Shown here piece by piece: positions 7,543 to 13,111 of a stretch of 13,111 nt of DNA. The stretch spans positions 1-13,111 of the forward strand of contig JAZQLP010000024.1 in assembly GCA_045542755.1 (NCBI GenBank), read 5' to 3'. Position numbers and translations under genes: made by a program. The DNA is from JAZQLP01 sp045542755 (GTDB taxonomy: Bacteria > Bacillota > Clostridia > Oscillospirales > UBA644). The notes beneath the pieces are model-generated. The model saw only the letters and a program-made list of their open reading frames with translations. It had not been told where the DNA came from and made no database searches. Position 1 is the stretch's first letter. Every line of letters starts with the position of its first letter.

Positions 7543-7571
7543 TTGACAATGTCACAATAAAGGGGTATACT
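7543..7571 (+). promoter_or_regulatory. Sigma-A-type promoter of the HAD hydrolase gene
   Basis: TTGACA (7543-7548), a 17-nt spacer and TATACT (7566-7571). The expected start is near 7578, followed by AAGGAG (7589-7594) 7 nt before the ATG at 7602. Confidence 0.88.
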
Positions 7572-7601
7572 GTTAAGGATTAATGCGTAAGGAGTTCAAT
7601 T

Positions 7602-8390
7602 ATGGACAACAGACTTAACGATAAAACCCTATATCTTCTTGATATGGACGGCACCCTTTATTTTGACGAAACCCCCATCGACGGCGCTCTGGAGTTTATG
7701 AAGAGCCTTGAAAGACGAGGCTGCGACTTTGTTTATATGACTAACAATTCCTCAAAGTCTGCCGACGATTATATAAAAAAGCTGGAAAAAATCGGCTTCC
7801 CCGCAGGCCCCGAGCATATGTTCACTTCAGGTCAGGCCACCTGCCAGTACCTTAAGAGCGTAAAGCCCAACGCACGCATATACGTTGTTGGTACCGAATC
7901 TCTCAAAAACGAGCTTCGTAAAAACGGATTTGAGGTAATAGAGGATGGCTCCCTTGCCGTTGATATGCTTCTTATAGGCTATGATACCGAGCTTACTTAT
8001 CAGAAACTTAAAGATGCCTGCAACTATCTCTGCGAGGGCGTTCCTTATTACGCCACCAACCCTGACGTGGTTTGTCCCGCCCCCGGAGGAAGATATCTTC
8101 CCGACTGTGCAACCATGTGTTATATGCTTGAAAAGGCAACGGGTCGCACCCCCATGTATATAGGCAAACCCCGTAAGGAAATGGCTCTTTCTGCCATTGC
8201 GTTTAAGAACAGTACTCCCGATAAGGCGGTACTCGTTGGCGACAGACTTTATACCGATATTAAGTGCGGACTTAACGCGGATATTCTTACCGTTCTCGTT
8301 CTTTCGGGCGAAAGCACAATGGAGGATATAGACAAGTTCGACATTCATCCCCACATCATAGTGGACAGCGTTAAAGATTTGATTCAGTAA
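7602..8390 (+). CDS. HAD-IIA family phosphatase (NagD-like)
   Basis: A 262-residue haloacid-dehalogenase-superfamily phosphatase of subclass IIA. Motif I is LDMDGTLY (nucleophile Asp14, acid Asp16), motif II MTNNSS (46-51), motif III Lys189 in GKPRKEM, and motif IV VGDRLYTD (Asp214, Asp219). The cap between motifs II and III is the C2a type, with CPAPGGRYLPDCATM (158-172) as substrate-facing segment. All catalytic residues are present. Family members dephosphorylate sugar phosphates, nucleotides or damaged metabolites such as 2-phosphoglycolate; the substrate here is undetermined. The gene is monocistronic, with its own strong promoter and a shared terminator 20 nt after the stop. It diverges from iorA. 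Confidence 0.93.
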   Translation: MDNRLNDKTLYLLDMDGTLYFDETPIDGALEFMKSLERRGCDFVYMTNNSSKSADDYIKKLEKIGFPAGPEHMFTSGQATCQYLKSVKPNARIYVVGTESLKNELRKNGFEVIEDGSLAVDMLLIGYDTELTYQKLKDACNYLCEGVPYYATNPDVVCPAPGGRYLPDCATMCYMLEKATGRTPMYIGKPRKEMALSAIAFKNSTPDKAVLVGDRLYTDIKCGLNADILTVLVLSGESTMEDIDKFDIHPHIIVDSVKDLIQ

Positions 8391-8402
8391 AAGAAAATAA
8401 AG

Positions 8403-8437
8403 CAAAAAAAATGATGCCACGCGGCATCATTTTTTTT
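8403..8437. terminator. Bidirectional intrinsic terminator
   Basis: The 8-bp stem ATGATGCC/GGCATCAT (8411-8430) with a 4-nt loop is flanked by an A-run at 8404-8411 and a T-run at 8430-8437. It therefore has a U-tract in both directions and ends both the HAD gene and the convergent S11 gene. On the plus-strand side the T-run overlaps the first base of the S11 stop codon. Confidence 0.93.
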
Positions 8438-9749
8438 ATCTGAATTTTACTCTGTCTCTGTTTTCGGATTGAGCTCTGCGCCTTTTCTTACTGTTTATCA
8501 TTTGCGCCAAAACGATATAAAACACGATTATCAGCAACAACGTTATTGCCGTTGCGATAAAATATTTATTGGAGAAGAAATCGGTTATATATTTGGTATA
8601 TTGAGCCACAACGTCAAGCTCTATGGTGGTCTGGGCTATAAGATTAACCTCTCCCACAAGCTCACCGTCGTACATAACAGTCATTTTGCCTATAACTTGC
8701 CCCTTCTTTATGGGAGCCGTGAGTTCAGAGGGAATATCTACTATATTCTGAACCTCCTGCATATCGGCGCTTTTAGGCAGAGAAATGGCAATTTCGGCAT
8801 CCGTAGCCACTACAACGTAATCCCTGTTTTTACCTAACTGTACGGGAATTTCCCTTACGGGCGCATTCTTTTGTACTATGGTAAAATACTGATATTCGTT
8901 TATTGCAAACACCAGCATATCCTTCATGTCGGTGTAGGTTTGGGTAATGTTTTTTGAGGATATGGCCACGCAGACAAACCTGACACCCTTGTCCTCGGTC
9001 ATGCTTACCATGGAGGAGCCCACGTTTGCATCTCCGTAGAGGGCGAGGCCGGATGCTTTTCTATAATAATAGGTGGAGCCGCTGTCTATAAGGCTGTTTC
9101 TGGTATATACTTTTCTTGTTTTTCCGTTTACTTTAAGGTCTGCATATCGGAGATTTGAGCGTTCAATTATGTAGTCCAGAGAAAGTGCGTGACAGGCAAT
9201 GAGAGCCGCGTCGTGAGGTGTGGTATAGTTGAGAGCCGAGCCTGTGTAATATCCCGTTACGTTTGCAAAATTAGTACTTGTAGCCCCTAAAGACTGAGCC
9301 TTTGCGTTCATTCTTTGATAGAAGGAATATATATCTCCGTCTGAGAGATGAAGGGCTATGGCTACTGCCGCCTCCTGGGAGTTGCAGACGAGGACGGCGT
9401 TCATAAGGTCGCCCAGAGATATCCTATCTCCGCCCACAATTGCGGCAGAGGACATCTGGGGAGTGAGGGCTTTTGTCTTTTCGTGTACAGTAATGACGGT
9501 ATCCAGAGGAATACCCGATTCCACCAACAAAATACAGGTCATAAGACGGGGAAGAAAGCCGCAGAAAACTATATCGTTTGCCCCCTTGTCGAAAAGGACG
9601 GTACCCGTTTCCATATTGACTATTATTCCTTTTTCTGCAACAACCTGAAGCCCCTCTTCGGTCTGCTCTGCAGAGAAGGGGACTGAAATAACCGAAAGGC
9701 ATATTATAAATGCGGCGACTGCCGCGAAAAATCTTCTGGTCTTATTCAT
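8436..9749 (-). CDS. S11-family D-alanyl-D-alanine carboxypeptidase-like protein, active-site motifs lost
   Basis: A 437-residue exported protein with DacF/PBP5 layout: a signal peptide (MNKTRRFF..., cleavage probably after VPFSA), a serine-type peptidase S11 domain to about residue 285, a beta-rich C-terminal domain, and a membrane anchor at about 395-418 followed by an Arg/Lys-rich tail. The fold is recognisable from NMETGTVLFDKGAND, ISLGDLMNAVLV, and the ATSTNFANVTGY segment (family: ATHFxNPxG). The three catalytic motifs are absent: SxxK reads FLPR (65-68), SxN reads NSQ (123-125), and KTG reads ALY (236-238). It is probably a non-catalytic muropeptide- or partner-binding protein. ATG 9749 is chosen because it begins an ideal signal peptide; an in-frame GTG at 9788 coincides with the predicted transcription start. 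The ribosome site is weak. Confidence 0.88.
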   Translation of the reverse strand: MNKTRRFFAAVAAFIICLSVISVPFSAEQTEEGLQVVAEKGIIVNMETGTVLFDKGANDIVFCGFLPRLMTCILLVESGIPLDTVITVHEKTKALTPQMSSAAIVGGDRISLGDLMNAVLVCNSQEAAVAIALHLSDGDIYSFYQRMNAKAQSLGATSTNFANVTGYYTGSALNYTTPHDAALIACHALSLDYIIERSNLRYADLKVNGKTRKVYTRNSLIDSGSTYYYRKASGLALYGDANVGSSMVSMTEDKGVRFVCVAISSKNITQTYTDMKDMLVFAINEYQYFTIVQKNAPVREIPVQLGKNRDYVVVATDAEIAISLPKSADMQEVQNIVDIPSELTAPIKKGQVIGKMTVMYDGELVGEVNLIAQTTIELDVVAQYTKYITDFFSNKYFIATAITLLLIIVFYIVLAQMINSKKRRRAQSENRDRVKFR

Positions 9750-9794
9750 CGCTCGTTTAAAATGTTTAAAATGAAGTAAAAGTATCACCTATAA

Positions 9795-9824
9795 ATTATA
9801 ACATATAACCAAAGGTTTTGGCAA
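9795..9824 (-). promoter_or_regulatory. Promoter of the S11-family gene
   Basis: On the minus strand, TTGCCA (9824-9819), an 18-nt spacer and TATAAT (9800-9795). The predicted start near 9788 gives a leader of about 40 nt before the ATG at 9749. Confidence 0.75.
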
Positions 9825-9925
9825 TACGGAAAGTTTGAATTTTTTATATATTTTTGTTGTAGTATATAAATTTCTCTCCGCCGCATATATTTGAGTATAT
9901 CAAACAATGTTATGGAGGATTTTTT

Positions 9926-12010
9926 ATGGAAGTAGAACTTGCGTTCTTCATACGAATGGCCTTTCTGGCCTCCTGTATAGCCTTTGCCTACGCCATTTAT
10001 CTTTGCGCTTGGGTAAAGAAAATAAAGGTTGAAAATCAGCGGATAATAAGCGTGGGTAAGCTTATTAAGGCGGGAGCAGACACATTTATGAGGAAGGAAT
10101 ACCGCGTGTTGGCCGTCTTTACCCTTGTTGCGGCCTTCATTATTTTTCTTCTTTTGCCCGCCCCGCTTAACAGAAGTGACATATGGACTAATCTTACCAT
10201 GGCCCTATCCTACGTTGCGGGTACGGTATTTTCCGCTATTGCGGGGAAAATCGGTATCTATATATCAACCCTTGCCAATACCCGTACTGCTCAGGCGGCT
10301 CAGAAGAGTATGGGTAGCGCCTTTACCGTAGGTTTTAGAGGCGGCTCCGTAATGGGGCTTTCTGTCGTGGGCGCCAGTCTTTTAGGCGTGGCCTCGATCC
10401 TCGCTCTTACAGGCAGTACCACAGCTCTTTTAGGCTTCTCTTTCGGTGCGTCGTCCCTTGCTCTTTTTGCAAAGGCCGGTGGCGGTATTTTTACCAAGAC
10501 CGCCGATATAAGCGCCGACCTTGTGGGTAAGGTTGAATTGGGAATTCCCGAGGATGACCCACGAAATCCTGCCGTCATAGCTGATAACGTGGGTGATAAC
10601 GTTGGCGACGTTGCGGGTATGGGCGCAGACCTTTTTGACTCAAACGTTGCCGCAATGACTGCCGCTTTGGTCATGGCTTCAAATCTCGACGGCGGTAACG
10701 GAATTAACATAGCTACAGTATTCTGTTATGTAACTCTTGGCCTCATATCCTCAATAATAGGTATTATGACTGCAGGCCTTGGAAAGAAAGGTACTCCCAC
10801 GGGAGCTCTTAACCGTTCCACTTATATTACCACCGGTGTATTCATTCTTCTTACAGCCGCCGTAACTGCCATAGTGGAGGATTTTCGCTGGGAGATATGG
10901 GGCGCATCCGCAACGGGACTTTTCGTTGGGGTAATCATTGGTATGGTCACCGATTATTTTACAAACGACGCCCATTCCATAGTCAGAAAGGTTGCAAAAT
11001 CATCAACCTCCGGCCCTGCTTTTACTATTTTAAACGGAGTTTCTTACGGCTTTGTTTCCTCTCTTCCCGCAATGATAGGCATAGCCGTTTCTGCTCTTGC
11101 CGCATATAAGCTTTGTGACGGTCTTGGTGAGGGATACGCTATGTTCGGTATCTCTATGGCGGCGGTGGGTATGCTCTCAATCGTAGGTATGATAGTCAGC
11201 AACGACGCTTACGGACCCATTGTTGATAATGCAAGAGGCCTTGCGGAAATGGGAAATTTAGGCGATGCTGCCCTTAAAAATGCCGATGAGCTTGACAGTG
11301 CGGGCAACACCGTCAAGGCAATAACCAAGGGCTTTGCTATAAGCGCGGCAGGGCTTACTGTAATAAGCCTTTTGGGCGCTTACATGAGCGAGCTTAACGT
11401 AAAGGCGGAAGAGCTTGGCTTTGAGCCCATAGAAATTTTCAGTCTTACAGACCCCACCGTCTTTTTCGGTATGCTTATAGGTGCGGCTGTTCCTGCCGTT
11501 TTTTCAGCTATGCTTATGCTTGGCGTTGTTAAAAACGCAGGCAGAATGGTTGCGGAGATACACCGTCAGTTCAGGGAGATCGTTGGCCTTAAAGAGGGGA
11601 GAAGCGGTGTTCTTCCCGACTATGCAAGCTGCATAAACATAGCGGCGGGCGGCGCCTTGGGCGAGCTGGTTTCCGCAGGTCTTTTCTCCATTGCCGTTAC
11701 CCTCGGAGTTGGATTTGTTGGCGGTGTTTACGCTATTGCGGGCTTTTTGGTAGGCAATATCGTAAGTGGGCTTTTACTTGCTCTGTTTATGTCAAATTCG
11801 GGTGGCTTGTGGGATAACGCAAAGAAATATATCGAGGCGGGTGCCGAAGGCGGCAAAGGCTCTGACGCTCATAAGGCCGCAGTTATCGGTGACACGGTAG
11901 GTGACCCCTTCAAGGACACTGCCGGTCCCTCAATTAATACACAGATAACGGTTGTATCTCTGATTTCTTCACTCTTTTCTGGTTTGTTTTTGACCTTCTC
12001 TATATTCTAA
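9926..12010 (+). CDS. hppA: Membrane-bound proton-translocating pyrophosphatase
   Basis: A 694-residue polytopic membrane protein (about 16 helices expected) that hydrolyses pyrophosphate and pumps cations. Substrate-site motifs are DISADLVGKVE (194-204), EDDPRNPAVIADNVGDNVGD (209-228), NDAYGPIVDNA (426-436) and GDTVGDPFKDTAGPSIN (655-671). The stretch GNTVKAIT (460-467) carries Lys464 and Thr467, the residues that mark potassium-independent pumps; potassium-dependent members have Ala at the first site. That predicts proton rather than sodium transport. Departures from the usual family sequence include DYASCINIA (565-573, usually DYARC-D-ST). GGAGG is 7 nt before the ATG; a promoter in the AT-rich 136 nt upstream is plausible but not clear. 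A strong terminator follows, so the gene is monocistronic. Confidence 0.97.
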   Translation: MEVELAFFIRMAFLASCIAFAYAIYLCAWVKKIKVENQRIISVGKLIKAGADTFMRKEYRVLAVFTLVAAFIIFLLLPAPLNRSDIWTNLTMALSYVAGTVFSAIAGKIGIYISTLANTRTAQAAQKSMGSAFTVGFRGGSVMGLSVVGASLLGVASILALTGSTTALLGFSFGASSLALFAKAGGGIFTKTADISADLVGKVELGIPEDDPRNPAVIADNVGDNVGDVAGMGADLFDSNVAAMTAALVMASNLDGGNGINIATVFCYVTLGLISSIIGIMTAGLGKKGTPTGALNRSTYITTGVFILLTAAVTAIVEDFRWEIWGASATGLFVGVIIGMVTDYFTNDAHSIVRKVAKSSTSGPAFTILNGVSYGFVSSLPAMIGIAVSALAAYKLCDGLGEGYAMFGISMAAVGMLSIVGMIVSNDAYGPIVDNARGLAEMGNLGDAALKNADELDSAGNTVKAITKGFAISAAGLTVISLLGAYMSELNVKAEELGFEPIEIFSLTDPTVFFGMLIGAAVPAVFSAMLMLGVVKNAGRMVAEIHRQFREIVGLKEGRSGVLPDYASCINIAAGGALGELVSAGLFSIAVTLGVGFVGGVYAIAGFLVGNIVSGLLLALFMSNSGGLWDNAKKYIEAGAEGGKGSDAHKAAVIGDTVGDPFKDTAGPSINTQITVVSLISSLFSGLFLTFSIF

Positions 12011-12015
12011 AGATG

Positions 12016-12044
12016 TGGCGCGGTAAAATCCGCGCCATTTTTTT
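12016..12044 (+). terminator. Intrinsic terminator of hppA
   Basis: The 8-bp GC-rich stem TGGCGCGG/CCGCGCCA has a 6-nt loop and is followed by seven T. It lies 5 nt after the hppA stop. Confidence 0.93.
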
Positions 12045-12115
12045 CGCATAAAAATTCAACTCGTTGCATACCATATAATAATACATAAGTACTTGCGGAC
12101 GGTGTTAGGATTATT

Positions 12116-12640
12116 ATGAAACGGGATATGTCTTTGTGGCAATGGATAGGATTTGGAGTTTCTGCAGCGGGCGGCACTCTTCTTCATTTTCTTTATGACT
12201 GGACAGGGGAGAGTGTCATTGCCGCTTTTATTTCAGGGGTAAACGAATCCACCTGGGAGCATATGAAGCTCATGTTCTTTCCTATGTTTGTTTTTGCTCT
12301 CATTCAGCGTGGATTTTTTAAGGATTACCCAAACTTCTGGTGTGTAAAGTTTATAGGGCTGTTGACGGGATTAACTCTGATACCTGTATTCTTCTATACT
12401 TACAACGGCGCTTTGGGAAAATCCCCCGACTGGGTAAATATCTCAATTTTCTTTATTTCGGCGGCGTTAGCCTTTCTTTTGGAAAACCGATTGTTCAAGA
12501 AGGGGAGCAGGGAATGCCGTTGGAACAAGATAGCCTTTCTTCTGATATGTATTATCGGCGTGTTATTTGTTGTTTTTACCTTCTTTCCCCCTCACATCCC
12601 TTTATTTCAGGACCCGGTTACGGGACAATATGGAGTATAA
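12116..12640 (+). CDS. DUF6512-type small membrane protein
   Basis: A 174-residue integral membrane protein with about five hydrophobic segments (roughly 8-28, 51-66, 77-97, 107-124, 137-157). Conserved-looking polar motifs are LHFLYDW (23-29), VNESTWEHMKLMFFP (42-56) and the C-terminal FFPPHIPLFQDPVTGQYG (156-173). These match my memory of the DUF6512 family, common in Clostridia, with no assigned function. The NESTWEH block, with clustered acidic residues and a histidine at the start of a membrane helix, looks like a ligand or metal site, but that is a guess. AGGA lies 5 nt before the ATG at 12116; TATAAT at 12074-12079 is a possible -10 without a good -35. A hairpin at 12649-12685 follows the stop. 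Confidence 0.85.
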   Translation: MKRDMSLWQWIGFGVSAAGGTLLHFLYDWTGESVIAAFISGVNESTWEHMKLMFFPMFVFALIQRGFFKDYPNFWCVKFIGLLTGLTLIPVFFYTYNGALGKSPDWVNISIFFISAALAFLLENRLFKKGSRECRWNKIAFLLICIIGVLFVVFTFFPPHIPLFQDPVTGQYGV

Positions 12641-12648
12641 TAGTCACT

Positions 12649-12685
12649 GGAGTCTGGACGTCTTTTGTTCGGGCTCCTCGTTTTT
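12649..12685 (+). terminator. Probable terminator after the DUF6512-type gene
   Basis: The 11-bp stem GGAGTCTGGAC with GTTCGGGCTCC (8 Watson-Crick and 3 G-U pairs) has a 7-nt loop and is followed by TCGTTTTT. It starts 9 nt after the stop codon. Confidence 0.7.
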
Positions 12686-12775
12686 GCATTTTACTACATA
12701 TTGTATATTTATGCAGAACATGTAGAATATTTTTATAATAAGTCATTTTTTTAGTGATTTGGTCTTAAATAAACC

Positions 12776-12816
12776 TTTCAAAAGCAATGATTTAGCGGTA
12801 TAATTACTATAGTAAT
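12776..12816 (+). promoter_or_regulatory. Possible promoter overlapped by a 14-bp palindrome
   Basis: TATAAT (12799-12804) has only a weak -35 (TTTCAA, 12776-12781) at 17-nt spacing. The perfect palindrome ATTACTATAGTAAT (12803-12816) overlaps the end of the -10 and the expected start point, the usual place for a repressor site. Confidence 0.35.
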
Positions 12817-12822
12817 CTTAAG

Positions 12823-12848
12823 TGGGCTGATAATCGCCCAATTTTTTT
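12823..12848 (+). terminator. Short terminator-like hairpin
   Basis: The 5-bp stem TGGGC/GCCCA (12823-12827, 12836-12840) has an 8-nt loop and is followed by A and seven T (12842-12848). The stem is short, so efficiency is doubtful. Confidence 0.45.
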
Positions 12849-12953
12849 ACGTAAAAATGGAATTTTGCTCAGGCATTTTTCTGCAAAAGTTACAAAAAAC
12901 AGAATTTTTTCCTACTTTATTGCATAATTGCGGTTATAAAGTCATAAAAGTGG

Positions 12954-12982
12954 TTGACAAATGAATTTTTGTGTGTTATAAT
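12954..12982 (+). promoter_or_regulatory. Perfect-consensus sigma-A promoter
   Basis: TTGACA (12954-12959), a 17-nt spacer and TATAAT (12977-12982), with no mismatch to consensus. The start should be near 12989, about 100 nt before the ATG at 13089. Confidence 0.92.
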
Positions 12983-12988
12983 GCATGT

Positions 12989-13080
12989 ATTCATATATTC
13001 GTATAGCTTTCGTTAAGATTCTCGTAATTGAAAAAGAGAAAACTTGCGAGTAGTGAAGCAAACAAATTTATAAATGGAGG
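12989..13080 (+). other. Long 5' leader with possible hairpin
   Basis: The leader between the predicted transcription start and the ribosome site contains CTCGTAA (13021-13027), which can pair with TTGCGAG (13044-13050) as 7 pairs including one G-U, with a 16-nt purine-rich loop. It matches no riboswitch or leader class I know. GGAGG at 13076-13080 is the ribosome site. Confidence 0.4.
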
Positions 13081-13088
13081 ACACATTT

Positions 13089-13111
13089 ATGAACAAGAAA
13101 CTCAGATCCAT
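13089..13111 (+). CDS. Start of an unknown gene, cut by the window edge
   Basis: ATG at 13089 with GGAGG 8 nt upstream, downstream of a perfect promoter. Seven complete codons are visible (MNKKLRS, then a partial codon). The basic start is compatible with the n-region of a signal peptide, but this is too little to assign a family. The strong promoter and ribosome site suggest an abundant product. Confidence 0.75.

Larger units (their letters stand above)
12686..13088. other. Long AT-rich intergenic region with regulatory elements
   Basis: I find no coding sequence with a ribosome site here, and no tRNA or known riboswitch. What it holds: a weak promoter-like pair with a perfect palindrome over its -10 (12776-12816), a short terminator-like hairpin (12823-12848), an inverted repeat ACTTTAT/ATAAAGT (12914-12920 and 12936-12942), a consensus promoter (12954-12982) and a leader of about 100 nt. 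Confidence 0.7.

Noticed and set aside
7495..7578. Short plus-strand frame of about 26 codons upstream of the HAD gene
   Set aside because: It has no ribosome site and lies across the HAD promoter, so it would not be transcribed as a whole.
9825..9925. Promoter for hppA
   Set aside because: Several AT-rich hexamers exist (for example TTGAAT at 9835-9840), but none pairs with a -10 at acceptable spacing, so I did not list one.
12340..12738. Plus-strand frame overlapping the end of the DUF6512-type gene, suggesting a frameshift
   Set aside because: The first frame already ends with the family-like C-terminus DPVTGQYG, and the other frame is Cys/Arg-rich shadow running through a terminator hairpin.
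12701..12739. Promoter-like TTGTAT/TAGAAT and an isolated TATAAT after the DUF6512-type gene
   Set aside because: Spacing is 16 nt with poor matches, and nothing coding follows for 350 bases; expected by chance in AT-rich DNA.
1..13111. CRISPR array, insertion sequence, prophage, toxin-antitoxin or other defence system
   Set aside because: I saw no direct-repeat array, transposase, integrase, attachment site or paired small genes of that kind on either strand.

Overview
The window looks like chromosome from a spore-forming Bacillota bacterium of class Clostridia. The evidence is the order yqfC-yqfD-phoH, typical of endospore formers, strong AGGAGG-type ribosome binding sites, TTGACA/TATAAT promoters, oxygen-sensitive ferredoxin-linked 2-oxoacid metabolism, and a membrane pyrophosphatase. 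I see no phage, transposon, CRISPR array, tRNA or rRNA. This is mostly ordinary core genome; I do not find a convincing undescribed multi-gene system.

Leftward block (1-7449, minus strand). One good promoter (7421-7449) precedes iorA, iorB, a phenylacetate-CoA-ligase-like gene and a two-domain ACT protein. These four are tightly packed and form a recognisable cassette for aromatic amino-acid fermentation: arylpyruvate is oxidised to aryl-acetyl-CoA with reduction of ferredoxin, the CoA ester is interconverted with the free aryl acetate, and the ACT protein probably senses an amino acid. On the same strand follow a membrane-anchored alpha/beta hydrolase whose nucleophile serine is replaced by alanine, then yqfC and yqfD (sporulation) and phoH, which runs off the left edge. 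A hairpin without a T-run separates the hydrolase from yqfC, so partial read-through into the sporulation genes is possible.

Middle (7365-9824). A divergent intergenic region carries the iorA promoter and a near-consensus promoter for a HAD-IIA (NagD-like) phosphatase gene. This gene converges on a D,D-carboxypeptidase-family (S11) gene, and one hairpin at 8411-8430 serves as terminator for both. The S11 protein keeps the signal peptide, fold and C-terminal membrane anchor of DacF-like proteins but appears to have lost all three active-site motifs.

Right part (9926-13111, plus strand). hppA encodes a membrane pyrophosphatase with the lysine/threonine signature of potassium-independent proton pumps and has its own terminator. 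A small DUF6512-type membrane protein follows. After that come 448 bases with no gene, containing two terminator-like hairpins, a perfect 14-bp palindrome over a possible -10 box, and a perfect-consensus promoter with a leader of about 100 nt. The leader precedes a gene of which only seven codons and part of an eighth are present.

The points most worth a second look are the two apparent pseudoenzymes (hydrolase and S11 protein), the possible pyrophosphate link between the aryl-CoA ligase and HppA, and the regulatory architecture of the last intergenic region.
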